Assembly (NCBI RefSeq): GCF_000208745.1
Contig: NC_030858.1
Location: 2,879,728-2,943,727 of the forward strand
Source of the DNA: Theobroma cacao
Taxonomy: Eukaryota > Streptophyta > Magnoliopsida > Malvales > Malvaceae
DNA length: 64,000 bases
Direction: 5' to 3'
This document shows positions 10,901 to 24,240 of the stretch, one piece after another. Position numbers and translations under genes: made by a program. The notes beneath the pieces were generated by a model. It was not told where the DNA came from, searched no databases, and saw only the letters and a program-made list of their open reading frames with translations. Each line of letters opens with the position of its first letter. The first letter of the stretch is position 1.

Positions 10901-13100
10901 TTCGTTCCTTGTGTGTGCATGAGCCTGTTTTAGACCAGCTAGGGATTTCTGTTTATTTTGCATGAATTTACTGTGAACACGCCAAACTTGGACATGTAGT
11001 TTGTACTGACTCTTCATTAACTTGCGTACTCGTGGCAAAGGAAAGAAGTCATAACAGTGCTCGTCCTTGCATTTGGCAAGTCACTGTAATGGGCTACAAG
11101 GTTCTTGTACTTGGCTTGTACTTTTACAGTATCAAAGCTGAACCATAAGCTCCATCGAAAGACCAAAGCCTAAAAAAGGTCACTGTTTTTGTTCTCATCA
11201 TTCATCAGTGTACAAGGACAAGACCAGTTAAAGGAATGGTACTTGCACTCCAATTTCTCTTTTCCCATCGTCAGTTTAGGTTTCAGTCTCATAACCCTAT
11301 ATATATAGCTTATAGGGTCCATTTGTGCGTATGAAGTGTAACTAGCTAGATCTAAGCTGGGTTTTTAGCTAGTGAACTAAAGGGGGTATGAAGTATGAAG
11401 CTACATCCATAACTTTTTTTTTTTTGAAGATTAAAGAGGATCATTTCATTATATAGAACTATTACTTACAAAAACAGACAATTATCAACTGGTGTTCCTC
11501 CAATTAATACTGTCCTAGGATGGCTTACAAAAGAAAAAAAAAACAGCGGTGACAGCAACCTGTTAAACTATACAGATGTGCATTTTGCTTCTTAATCTAT
11601 TTTTTCGTTGAATTGAAACAGGTATACATCTCTCAGCTTCATTACCTAGCTATGGATGTAGCACATAATCTTCACATAAATGTTGCAGCCTATATATAAA
11701 AATTAACTTGTTTATGTGAAGATGCAGTTGCACTGTGGTCGGGTTTCCTCAGTTCTGTCAAGTTTTTATTTACATCACACGATGTTTCATCTGATGAATT
11801 GAAGAATAGGGTAGCTCGAGTGAATTTCGTATGTCTTCCTCCTCTATTCCTCTTTACTTACTGCGACATATGATATGCGGATAAATGTCTCCTCTCCTTG
11901 CTTTGGAACCTGTTCTTCTGTTCATCAGATCTGTAGAGATACGTGCTCAAAGCAGACATGGAGGTCTTAACAGCACAACCAGAATCTACAAGCTAATGAT
12001 CCATGAACATGAGCTCGGTGTTTCAAAGATGACACAGCCATGGTTCTTAATTTGTTAACTCTTATCTGAAAAACCAACTGGTTCTTGGCTGGTAATAACA
12101 GTAAGAAGGCAACGATGGTGTCAGTTCATGAAGCAAAAAGACCTTGAAATCTACCAAAATTAACCAGGGAACTCGACATGTCCAACTTCAGCATAGAGTA
12201 CATGGAAGTTTGAAGAATTTTTCTCAAACTTCGTTCTCTCAAGTACTAAGACCAAGGAGAAAGAAGGGTTTCCATTTCTTCCTTCCTTTCTTTTACCCTT
12301 TAATAATGTATCCTTCCTGCTGGACGGACGCTTGAAATGCTGTAAAGGCGTTTTCTATGTTGAGGATTGATGTATTGTAGAGTTCAATTCTCTATGCGAG
12401 GGCACATGATTTTTACTTGGTGTATAGAATACTAGTATTTTCCTTTGCATGCTCAGCAGAAAAAAGGAAAACAGGTAATCTTTTTTCCTTGCAAGTTGTA
12501 CCATTTTTCGTTATTTTACCCTCTTTTATCTTTGTTTTTCTTTGGTGGAGCAAATCTAATAAAGTAAAAGTTCCTTATGGTGCGACCCATTGAGATCTCG
12601 AGATTGCTATTCTGTGTGGTTAATGATCATTTGAAAATGAACACAAAATTCCTACCAAGCTTGGGATTAATCAAGGGATATAAGGAGAAGGGAAGAGGCC
12701 ATTCTCAACTCTTTGAGGTACAATTTTTATCTGTCTTACTCGTGATCTTGTTGTATATGCTTGTCACATTTTCAAGCACTGGGACAATCTTAATTTTTTC
12801 AATACAAAGCTGTGTTGATGTTCTTGCATGTCTGAACTGTAATTCATCGATCCTTTGCTTCAATGGCTTTCCTTTTCTGAGAAACAAATGAGTTCATCTT
12901 CACCGTTTGAACGTTTACATATCAGAATTTGGCGGGTAAGTTTTAAGCAAATGAAATTGTATGATCTTCCATGATTGATACAGGAAGAGAAAATGGTACA
13001 ACTACGAAGAACACCAAGCTACAAAAATGAATTCACTTCCGATTAAACATAGGCAGTATTTTTTTTAAAAAAAAAGCAAAATTATGGCAAACTATCATTA
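10900..13100. other. Downstream of MIR156: no protein gene seen
   Basis: The primary miRNA transcript probably extends into this stretch. It holds a perfect 13-bp inverted repeat (11668-11680 with 11711-11723) and a longer-range 12-bp inverted repeat (11400-11411 with 11651-11662). Frames at 12144-12335 and 12577-12891 have no family signature. Confidence 0.45.
11668..11723 (+). other. Perfect 13-bp stem with 30-nt loop
   Basis: ATCTTCACATAAA at 11668-11680 is the exact reverse complement of TTTATGTGAAGAT at 11711-11723. It matches no miRNA family I know. Confidence 0.55.
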
Positions 13101-13123
13101 ACGTGAAAGCATTAAGATGCCTT

Positions 13124-16100
13124 TCAATCTATTTGGAAATACATGATATTTAGTGCCGAAGTAGGGATATGCCCCTTGAACCTGTCCTCTGGAAACCAAG
13201 AGCTGATTAAGCTTTGAGACTGATCGGCTGCACTTGCTTTTGCCCACTTGTCTACGAGCCTAAAACCAAATTGAGATGCAGCTGAAAGTAGAGACGGCTC
13301 GTCAACTCGCCGAAAGATATGACAGAGAATTAGTGCCGGCGCTTCGTCCCTGCCAGCACTTCTGTTAGATGACATCAAATCTCTTGCAGTTGAAAACAAA
13401 GGTAAAATAGCTTCAGGAATGTAAGTAACATCTGTTCCTATGATTAAATCAAAGCCTTCAGGATTCAAGGCTTTAATGGCTTCGATATCATCCCTATTTC
13501 CCCATTCTAGTCTCTTCGTAATAAGTTTAGTTAAAAATGGTGGTCTAAGGTTTGATGTGATATTTTGGGTCAATAACTCAAGTGCTTTTCTATCTCCGTC
13601 AGTGGCAACCACAGTGTTTGCAGATCTGACGGCAACCATTGAGCAGATGCCTCCACAGCCGCACCCCAATTCCAAAACCCTTTTCCCTGCGACAATATTT
13701 GGATTTCTTGCAAGGATAGCAGCCATCAAACGAGCTGATTCCCACAACATCAAGCCAGTTGATTTGCACGTGTGTTGGTACTCTTTGGATAGTACTTTGA
13801 TCTTGAAATTGCGGCAGTCAAGCTCAATGTTAATAACCTGAGGAAAATATAGGAAGAGAACAACTTGATGTCTTTGAAGAAGTAAACATAAAAGCAGAAG
13901 CATGCAAGTTGAGATCAGCTAATGAGACAAAAGTCCAAGTTAAAATTTAATTCATAATTTAGAAATATTGAATGCAATGAAGGAAGATACAAGAAGCGGA
14001 AGAAGAGCAACAAGGATTACATTTCTTGTCCAAATTAAAAAAAAAAAGAAATGGAATTATCTTAGAAATAAATATAATATTCAATGTTCAATAAGTATTC
14101 AAATCTTTACCTCATTATCATTAGTAGTTGGAACTCCAAACATTTCGACTGCCATACCTTCAGACATGTCAACCACATCTTCAACAGGCTCCACAACAGC
14201 CTTAGTAGGAGCCTCTGAACTAGGGAAAGAGTTTACACAATCTGAATAGCGAAATACAGCTTGGACCCAACGCCTAAAATCACAGGCAATACAATTCCTT
14301 CAGGGCAAATGTAAAGTTCTTCCAAGAAATGTGGAGCAACTCAAAAGTTGTAAATCAGAATTAGTTATCATCCCAGAGGGCAAAAAGTTTGTTCTCTTGC
14401 TAAGTCATTGATCATTTACCGATTCATCACCAATTCACGTGCTCGATTCTCAACTTGTTTGCAACACAAACCAAGTTCTTCAGCATCAAGTCCTTGTTCT
14501 TTAAACAAGCTTGTCAAGAACTCATTAGAAAAATAGAAAGCACGCTGAAAAGGAAAGCGTTAGATCGTAAAACATCTGCCTTACTGAAAGGCAAAAATAC
14601 TAAGATAAATGCATAACATGAATGGTACATACAGTGCCATCACCCCTGACATAGAAGTTTTCACTGATTTTTTGATCCTTGCCAGAGAACCTTTCCTGTC
14701 AACCAAGGTATATATATATATGGAAAAATACATATCAGAAGCAGACAAGCCACCATGCTAAGATTCACTAGACATCAAATGGTTAGAGATAGGATCAATT
14801 TAAACAATTTAGAATCCAGTAAAAAAGGGAAAATATATCCTACAATAAACTTAATAATGTTCTGCTTCAAATACTTGAATAATCAGTGTTCTAAATCAGG
14901 ATGCTTCTATTGTTCAAATCATGTCATTATACACGAAAGCACTCCAAGTATATTAAAGGAAAAAAACCAGCTGCAGATCAGTAATCGACTGCAGCATAGA
15001 TAGTCGTGAATGCATTCCCTTAAAAGTATAAAACAAGAGAGAATTTGCTTAATAGAAGCAAGCAGCTATGTCTTAATGACCATTTACACCTGTAAGCAAG
15101 GTGAGCATTACCTTTATACCCATACATGTGCCTGCATAATGAAACACACACCACCAATCCAATTGAACAAAACTGAAATCTAAATTTCCTGGTATTGTAA
15201 ATATCAGCTAAGGGCAAACAAGCCCTTAAATTTTTTTTTTAGCTCAGCAACAAGACCTTAATTAAAGCACCAAAAAATCAGAACATATATTCTCAGATTA
15301 TTACAAGAAACTATGAAATCATAACAGAAGTCCAGCACATTAATCTTAATAAAAAAGTGTGCATAGATCAACCTGAGCAAGGTCTCCAACAGCATAGTCT
15401 CGAAACAGCACATAACCATTTGGCTGGAAAGGCAAAAAAAAAAATGGAAAAAGAAGAACGGTACCAAGTTTAGTTTTGTATCAGCAAGGTAGATAAGAAA
15501 TCCTGATATATTGCTGTGATGCAAATACAGTTATTACTTACCTTGAGAACTTTTTTGATGTTCTGCAAGACTGAAGGCATCTTCTCTGGGGATACTGCAG
15601 ATAACACAAAAATCTACTTAAAAGGTCAGCCGCTAATGTATAATAAACATCATAAATGAAACACAAACATATGGACAAGGAGAAAATAATAATATATCAA
15701 AATGATTATTCAAATACCATGGTTACAACATCAACAGAGGCTGGAGAAATCTGTTTGCTAAGGTCATCAGTCGTCAGGTCACAGACAAAAGCACTGACAC
15801 GAGTCTCAGTGAACTCTTTATGTGCCTACAATAATAAGGGAAACAAATTCATTCATGCTGCAATAACTATTTAAACTAGATCTCTAGATAATAGGTATTC
15901 AACCTTCAATTATGAATAATGGAGCAGTAAGAGAACAAGAAACTAAACCTTAACCAAATTAACTGCACGGGGTGAAAAGTCACATGCATGAACAAAAACA
16001 TCTGGGTAAGTGGCAATCAAAGGGAATACAGCATTTCCAGCTCCACAGCCAACCTGCTTACCAAGATCACTCACATTAACTCTATAAATATAGCAGCTTT

Positions 16101-17408
16101 ACAAGAGGAGAATTTAAGAATCTTCCCACAAAGGCACTACTTAGCACACACTATAAGGAAAAGTTAGGTCAAATGCTATCACAGTTTATAATGATGTATG
16201 AAAGAAAATAGTGACCAAAAATATAAGTGAAATAGTTGACGAAACAAAGATCATGGGACTAATTTATCAACCAAAGTACTAAATGCAAGTAGAAGAAGAA
16301 AATTACAATCTCTAGCTCAACCTACACAGATAAAAAAATAAATATTTGCCACAAAATTCCCCAGTAACAATAAGGGCATCTCAATTAAAATTACCAGACT
16401 AAATTAGAGAAATATAACAAGAACTCATACAGAAGGCAGAAAAGCTAGCACAATTCCACATTTACTCGAACTCAATTAACAAGTTCATGTTCAAATAAGC
16501 TGGCAATAACAAACAACCTATTGCTGAATTAAACTCGGAAATAAAGTTGGTAGATACTGATTATGTGAAGGAGGATGTTAGGTGATTTACCTCCAGAATA
16601 ACTTTTCTTCCACTTCCCTGAGTAAATAGAAAAAAAAAAAAAAGTAAATATGGAATCAAAATGTGTTAAAGAATTATAAAATCAAATATATGGATAAGAA
16701 AATTCTTATCTATGACTCACAGAGAAATACTGATCCCACTCCTTGTCCAAGTAGTGCCGATCTTTGAAAAACTGAAGCAACAGGAAATGGACAATGTCAA
16801 AAAGCAGTAAAAATAATCAGGGTAAAATTCTTGTAGCAGTGATTCTACTGAAGTTGCAAATTTTCTAGAAGTGAGCCAAAAGGAGCTTTGCACACCAACC
16901 ATAGCTAGTACAAGATTAAACCAAAATTTGTAACATGAGAGTATTGATCTCTGGCATCTGAGCAACTATATCTATCATTGCATTAGACATTACCGACCAG
17001 CAACATGTACATTGCCAGTCCAAATTCTGGGGCTTAGTAATGGTAATAGCACATTAAAGTAATAACAAAGTGATAGTAGCGGTTGCTATAGGAGGGGAAA
17101 ATGACTGAAGAAAACTGCGTGGGGAAACTTACTCTATCTTGATGCCGCCTGTAGAATTGATCCCAATACTTCTTAGCGTCTCTTTCATACTTGTCTGCAA
17201 ACAGAACGTTTGGTTTAAAGGAAAAAAAAAACAATAAAACTGCACCTTATCAACTTGATGTAGCCATGAATTGAGAGCAAAACAACTATTATTGAGCACC
17301 TCTCCAAAAGGGAGAAACTCCAGGGTTAGTGGTAGGGTATATTTGTATCCTCTGTGACTGTGCCGGTTGTTGCTGCTCCACATTGTTTTGCGTATTGGAA
17401 GCCATCAT
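13124..17408 (-). CDS. Two-domain SAM methyltransferase (METTL2/6-like plus METTL21-like)
   Basis: Coding exons, 5' to 3' on the minus strand: 17300-17408, 17133-17194, 16721-16771, 16591-16617, 15949-16053, 15718-15825, 15542-15613, 15373-15423, 14633-14695, 14420-14544, 14111-14273 and 13124-13837, giving 549 residues. The N-terminal half reads KYERDAKKYWDQFYRRHQDR, then DRHYLDKEWDQYF, then the SAM motif I ILEVGCGAGNAVFPL, the hallmark order of METTL2/METTL6/METTL8 (Trm140) enzymes that make 3-methylcytidine in the tRNA anticodon loop. The C-terminal half, mostly one exon, has its own motif I (VLELGCGCGGICSMVA) and DLIIGTDVTY, typical of METTL21-type protein methyltransferases. Plants are known to carry this fusion. 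The start has tandem ATGs; a leader exon probably lies near 17765-17860. Substrates are inferred from family only. Confidence 0.9.
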
Positions 17409-17409
17409 T

Positions 17410-17862
17410 GGATAAGACTTATCGGTAAAAGCAGATTAAAAACAAAAAGGACGTTACCAAACATCATGAAAATTGAAAAGCTATGATATATTAGATCGCG
17501 TCATGGATTAGCGTCAATGAATAAAACACGAAATTCAGCACACATTTCTGAAACTTTTCCTTTTCCAGGACAGCAAATGTCAGCTACCCATTTTTTTTGT
17601 TGGTTCTGATTGAGACTAATATGAAATCCAATTCGCAAATCTTAGAGGCAAAGCAATTAACATAACAATCATGTTTTATTCGATTCACGCATGATCTCGT
17701 AATGGAATCCAATATTCAATGCAGAATTTTTTATTTTTTTTTAAAGAAAGAAAGTTATCTACCTGTTTTACTCGGCGTGGATGCAGGAACAGGGGAACAG
17801 AGGAGAGAGAAACCAAAGAGTTAGAGACAGAGAGGGTTTAGGGTTTTCGCTGCTGAAGCTGA
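17410..17862 (-). promoter_or_regulatory. 5' UTR, leader intron and start region of the methyltransferase gene
   Basis: Reading on the minus strand, a CAG/GTAGAT donor at about 17760 suggests a short leader exon (about 17765-17860) and a leader intron ending just before the tandem ATGs. GA-rich sequence (near 17795-17835) is typical of plant 5' UTRs. Transcript ends are inferred. Confidence 0.4.
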
Positions 17863-18358
17863 AAGCTTGGCGCCTAAAACGCAACGTTTTCGTACGTGTT
17901 TTCACTTTTTCTTCACCGTTAGGTCCCCGCGTTTAACCAGATACGATTTCGGTAACTTACGTCTCTCCTCTCCAGATATACTGGGAGGGGGAAATAAGCC
18001 TGAACAAATGGTGTTCGTTTCTAATTAGTAAAAACGTGATCCTTGCATTGCTTCTCAAACAGAAATCTGATTGAACTTTAGCAGTTAAAAATGCCCTTTT
18101 CTTCATAAATATTGGTTGAGAAATCACTGCATATTTTTATTGTAAATGAAAATAATCAAGAGCACCAGATGAAACTCTAATAACTCCTATTCCTTTCTAA
18201 ATTTGTGAAACTGTATTGTTAATCTTTCCTCTATAGTACAACACATCTATAATATATTCTGAGAACTTTTTCCAGGCATAATTACAAACAATTAAGGCAA
18301 AAATTTGCAAAGGGTTAAAAATAAAAGAATGGATAAGTAAAATTAAGTGATGAGCTTC
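17863..18358. other. Gap between COG8 3' end and methyltransferase promoter
   Basis: About 500 nt holding the presumed methyltransferase promoter and the COG8 3' UTR. The short spacing means the two same-strand units nearly abut. No other feature was seen. Confidence 0.5.
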
Positions 18359-21300
18359 CTAGGATGCATCCCCAAGCTTTTCATCAGTTTGCAAAGTGGG
18401 AATGTTGTGCTCCTTCTCATCTGCATTTGCGCTCCCCGTTTCATCAACAGCAGGTTCAACACCATTTTCCACAACAGGCTGAGGCAGGTCACCGTTTTCT
18501 GAAGTGGTCTTTTCCTCTGCATCACTAACCCGTTTAGGGGGTTCTTTCAAAGAAGAGATTGTCAACAGGCGACCAACTCCATCATATAAATTCTTTGCAT
18601 CCAAGATAAGAGCAGCTCCACCAGGGTAACAACGCCCAAAGCATGTTGCACAATGTGGGAAAGCAACCTACAAATGAGGGAAGTTGTCACTACATGAAAT
18701 CTGTCAAATATGATTTATAGCTAGAATTTGTAGGTGACAATCGGCCCAATTTTATTAGTAGCACCTCTATAAATGCTCGACAAAGTGAGAGGAAGAGCCC
18801 AGACTCATTTTCTCTGAGCATCCGCGTTGCATTGTATCTCAATAGAGAGTCTGAAACAGCCTGCAATCCCTTTATTAATTCTTGAGCAAGAACATTCTTC
18901 AAGCTTACTGGGGCACAAGGACGTAGCTCATTCATTGCACCAGAAACACCTGAAATCACCAGAGAGAGATAAGTCAAATCAAAGAAAGTAGCAATTCTCT
19001 GGAAAAGAAGCTTTCACTTAGAAAATTCAAGGAATTGAATGAAAATTATCACGATAAAATAACTAATTCCGCAGACAACTGTCAGGTTATATATAACTTA
19101 GCAACCATTTAAAACAGCTAACCTCAGGAAACACCTCAGTTTCTGATGATCCAGTTGTACAAAACCAAAACATGGAACCATCAAAACTTTGACTTACGAA
19201 CTAAAAATGGTACTCGTTTGCCTTTACACTCAACATGAGGGTATTCTGTAAGAAAATAGCTTGAATTTAAAAGTTAAAATGACTAATGCAACTTAACTAT
19301 CACTCCCTTGACAACTCTAGTGTCATTTAGTCCTCTGATAGTTTTATCCAAACCATTTGTTTCCGAACAAACCCACCATCTCAACAAATTTAACGGAAGA
19401 AGTAACTTGATTACATATTTGAGAAGCCATCGGTGTGGGAAAAGCAAGCGTCAAACCTACCATTAATAAACACCGCAAGAGGTGGATGTTCCATCAGATA
19501 AGATGGTGGAGTTACATCCTCCTGACTTTCTTCACCAATACTAGTTGCTGAAAAGCCAACCGCTGGCAGTGGAACCCAACGATGTGAATCCAAAACTAAC
19601 TGAAGCCAAGTAAGACAAGAAGTTATGGATTACCAAGCTGTAGACTTCTGGCTTCAAGAAAAAGCAGTGAGCCAAAATTGTATCACCTAGGCAACTAATC
19701 CATTTTGAGGACACTATTAAAATGAAAATCCTAACTTTGTCACTTTATGGCATACCTGAAAGTTTTCAACTGCTGTATTCATATTCTTTGAGAATAAATT
19801 GAGCACCGCCCTGTAAAGTGGTGAAAGCCAATGTAATTGCCCATATGGATAACAAGTAGTTAAAGGAAACTAAAAGGAAATTTTTTTTAAAAAAAAAGGG
19901 GACTATGTATTTACTCTTCAAAAAGAGATGGGAGCAAGCCTCGAAAATCCAGCCCAACCCAACCAAGTCCCATTGCACAATACTGCCAACAAAAACAAAG
20001 AACAGTACCATTATCAAATTCTGGATGCAACACATTTTCTTGTTTCACATGAAGAATGACCATGATTAGCCACCTAGAACCAATGTTTCTTTTCCATCAT
20101 TACTCCTTCCTTCCAAATGAAGTGGTGTTTGACAGAAAAAAGCACAACAGTACAGTTGCCAACAACAATAAAGAACAAAACCATCATCAAATTCTGGATG
20201 ATGCACAGTTTCTGGTTTCACATGAAGAATGACCATGATCAGCCACCTAGAATCATTGTGTCTTTTCCACTATCAACTCCTCTGTTACAAATGAAGTGGT
20301 AAAGAAGAAAAAAGCACAAAAGTAGAGTTGCATTACTGCAAATCCAAAACCAGGTTATCTTTCAGGTTTGCTCAAAAGCGAAAAAGGTATTGAATACAGG
20401 TTTTTGTTGACTATGCTATTTTTATAAATTATCAAGTAAAATGACTAATGATATTTCTCCAGATTTAAAAAATTTTATAATTAAACAACTATACTTGATA
20501 CATATACATTATGATTAACAGCTTTTAGGAAGTGAAGATGACATCAATAATTTTAAATTCTCTCACCATGCTCTGATCCAGAATATTTGACAGTGATCCA
20601 CCTTCTGTTATCTTTGGAAGCATAACTTTAAGAGTTTTAAGGTGTGAAGTAATCTGATGCATAGCCCAACTAAAAAGAAGTCCACCATCATAATTTTGTT
20701 CACTGCCAGAAGTATCATCAGCAAATATTGCTCGATATTGGTTAACAACATCGAAAAGATGCATTCTATGACAGCTTATCATCCCTTTTAGATACTCATA
20801 AGCATTTCTCTGATCCCAATCTTCAAGAATTCCAGTGAGCCATGACTCTCGGCATCTCAAAAACTGAACCATAAAATAATGCTGTCAGAGGGGGACACAT
20901 TAAAGTAAAACTGAACAGGGGGGCAGTAGGGAGTATACTCAAATGATAAAAGGAGGGAATGGGAAAGAACTTGGTGAAGTAGCTCCATAAAAGTTACCTG
21001 CAATCGCATTTCATACTCACTAAACACTCCTATTCGGCGTAAATATCCAATAATCCGAAGGCACTCTGGTAACTGCAATACACAGATCATATACTTGACT
21101 AAAATTCCAAATAACATCAAGTTACGTTCAAAGCATATGTTCAACATCACTTCCAAACAAATACCTGAATATTAGAACGAAGCTTCTGGAGAAGCTGAGA
21201 GAGAAGAGATTGGGTTGTCTGCCTAACTTCTGCAGCCAATGCTTGAATAACAGGTAATCTTTCAAAAAGAGAAACAGAAATCTCAGTCAGCTGTCTTCCA

Positions 21301-22905
21301 AATGTTACAATGGAAGGAAATAATAGGGGTTAACTCACTTGGGGTGCATGGTTGATAGTTTGCAAACAAATGCTTCTAAATCAAGAGCTTCATCATAATT
21401 TCCATTCCTTACACATCTGCAGAAAAAAATATTGAATTTAATGACACACTCTACCATGTATTCTGTAAGACTAAGTGCCTCACATTTACAATTGTTCAAG
21501 CACATACGTGTCCATAAGCTGAGGAATCTCAAGCAAGTCAAGCAAAGTACTGTGGTTTGCTAGCAGAGTCTGGTTCATCTTCCTTTTCTCCAAAATCTGT
21601 TCTGCAGATTCAATAAACTCTGTGCAACCAGATGTCAGGTTTGGGATCTCAGTTATCTGCAAAACCCAAATCCTATATATAAGCATGCCTGCAAAAGAAG
21701 CTTTCTAAGAATTAACAAGAAAACTTAGTAGATCAATGCATCACCAATTCCAATCTTCATAGGATTCCTAAGTCATGTAAGGCCACTTTATTTTCTCTTT
21801 TAACTTGAGAGTTTCCACTTTGTAACTTTGTAGTTGCCATGAGATTGATTCCCTCTTAGAAGTAGAGAAACCTTATCTAGCTCATTGGTCATCAAGATAT
21901 AGAGGTTCTGCCTTCTTTCTCCTCTTATTGAATTTTGTACATACAAATATAGACAGAGAAGCAAATACATCAAATGAAAAAAACTGCTCTTAATTCATCG
22001 CTCAGCGAGAAAATCCAACAGTATGCCCTCACGCTTTATCTCAAGATGCTTTCACCACTAATTCAAGGATCACATCAAACACCACATAAATGGAGCTTTT
22101 TTACTAGGCAACCACTATCTCAAGATCCACCAGATGGACCAGGAATGTATAGAATGCCTGAACTAGTCCATAAAATCACACTTCTTATTACATAATTTTA
22201 GATCCTAATGAAACATCTCTCCGATTGAAACTTTTCAAGAGTGTGCAAAGCTCTTTTAAAACAATTATAGAACCTGCTTGAATTTTGGTCCCAAAATGCC
22301 AGTAGCAAATTAAAAGAAACTGTTCATAATTGTTCAGTTGCATGCATTTTACTCTTTCCTAATCTTATAATGTAGCCTACTTCAAAATCAGTGCATACCA
22401 ATCAATCAGATCAAACGACATCTCAGTGAAGCAAATAATTAAGTGCCAGAACCTTAAAAAAAAATTAATATGAGGTTGTATTTATTAAGAAAATGTAATT
22501 ACCAGAGATTCAAGATGCTTATCGATAGAAGTAACTTCCTCTTTGATCGCAACCAACGCATCGGAGGCAGCAATGAAAGCGCGGTAATTACCAACCGCCA
22601 CTTCTTGCATTTGCCTCTGAATCCTCTCCGAATCAACTCGAAGAAGCTCCGGCTCCTTTATTTTAAAAAAATTACAAAAACAGCAAAGACGATTCAATAT
22701 CGAACAACATATACAAAGAAATGAATAGAGCAAAAGAAAAATGAAAGAAACGGACCTTATGGAGGCGATCGAGAGTGAAAGAGAGGAGCTCGGAGACATA
22801 AGGCTGTTGAGAGACGGAGGCAAGAGGGAGGAGACCGGCCATGGCAGACGTCGGTGACGCCAATGTGGGGAGGACGTCGTCCCCATTCTCCAGTTCCATT
22901 ACCAT
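18359..22905 (-). CDS. COG8: Conserved oligomeric Golgi complex subunit 8
   Basis: Subunit of the COG tethering complex (lobe B), which captures retrograde vesicles at Golgi cisternae and keeps glycosyltransferases in place. Exons on the minus strand: 22756-22905, 22503-22655, 21508-21656, 21339-21416, 21165-21258, 20998-21072, 20567-20863, 19915-19982, 19756-19810, 19461-19599, 18765-18949 and 18359-18667, giving 583 residues. The N-terminal part holds the Dor1/COG8 signature region: [20 protein letters not shown], then helical [18 protein letters not shown] and [20 protein letters not shown]. Later parts ([28 protein letters not shown]) also fit the family. The last 80 residues are acidic and Glu/Thr/Ser-rich and look disordered. 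The start is the first ATG of the open frame; an ATG two codons downstream is also possible. Intron 7 carries a tandem duplication beside its acceptor. Confidence 0.93.
19985..20332 (-). repeat. Tandem duplication (about 173 nt x 2) in COG8 intron 7
   Basis: Copy 1 is about 19985-20157 and copy 2 about 20158-20332. They share long near-identical stretches, such as the block around ATCAAATTCTGGATG and that around TTTCACATGAAGAATGACC. Copy 1 begins 2 nt inside the intron from exon 8, so the duplicated unit includes the acceptor's polypyrimidine region. Confidence 0.85.
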
Positions 22906-24240
22906 TGTAAAATTAGGGATATGTTGGATCCTCTCTCGGAGAGAGAAACAGATCCGGAATCTGTTTGAAGTAACGGAGATTGAGTTTCGCTCGGTACAGC
23001 TTTAGCTAGAGCTTTGTCTCTGGTTCCGTTTTTTGGATCTGAGAGATTTTGGTACTGAGGCCTCCGATAGGTGAGGGGCGGGCTAAATCTTTGGCCATGT
23101 CAGCATTTCTGGTGGGGACCCGATTTGTGCCCGCCCGAATATCATCGGGCGACCTTGACCGTTGGATTTTCTTCATTTCTTTTTTTCTTTTTTTTTTCCC
23201 TTTTATTTTGGAGGAATTAAATTTATTCTTACTAAAAAAATAAGTTGGTCCTCTAAGAAAATTAACTTGTAACATATTCTTGATTCTTAGGGATTTTTAA
23301 CAGGTAAAATTTTCATAATTTTTTAGATAATTTAATTCGAACTTTATTATTTATTATTGGATTAATTTTTTAAAACCAATGATTTTAAATTTTAACACAA
23401 ACAATTAAAACGATACTATGATTTATGAATAAAAAAGTTAATTTATATTCTATAGTTTATATTTTTTTCATTTTTTTGTTATTTATCTTTTATTTTTTTA
23501 TAAAAATATAAATAATTAATAAAAAATCAATTAAATAAAGAATTTTACGCTTTGTGGTAGATTAACGGTGTATAAAAATTATATGCTGTCTATACATTAA
23601 ACATATGTTATGTATGGAGGAAAAATTATAGGGAATATATAGGAAAAGAGAAATGGAGCTTTTTTTTGAAAATTTTAAGCTGCAAATTGATTAGAAAATG
23701 AAGGGAAAAAGAAAAGATTTTAGCAGGTGAAATAGATTAATGCTTTTATTACTATTTTTATGTGGTTAGAAGGGCAAGCAGTGTAAAGCATGTAGTTTAT
23801 GAACAAAATGTATTCCTCAAATTTTGCAGCAGTGGATTGGAAGAAGACCAGGCAAGATTGACTTCTGAGTTCTCAAGCAGTTGATTGATTTCACATTTTG
23901 TTTAGTTATTCTGCACTTCATTTTTCACTTACAACTTCATCTCCAATGGGAAATGAAGGTCTTGATTTCAAATTAAGAAATTCCCAGCATTAAGAGAACG
24001 GCTAATTGCTTTCTCTCATACTTAATTGCACCACAAAAAGAGGAATAGCAAATTAACAATAACTTGATACTAGGTTTATTTCTAAACAAACAGCAGAAAG
24101 GTAAGAGAAAATTAATACACAGAACAACACCAATGGCTTTCTGATTTTATACACATATACCAGTGAGACCCCTGTTTTCCTGTGGAACATCTTGTAACAT
24201 TTGCACCTCTTCACCCTAGTAACCCCAAAAATATACAAAT
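22906..24240. other. COG8 5' region and intergenic gap
   Basis: The COG8 leader and promoter probably occupy about 22906-23150. From 23220 to 23660 the DNA is extremely AT-rich. The remainder to 24240 shows no gene and probably includes the 3' UTR of the proline-rich protein. Confidence 0.5.

Noticed and set aside
13440..13841. 133-codon open frame on + within the methyltransferase's last exon
   Set aside because: It is antisense to a clear SAM-methyltransferase domain and has no family signature.
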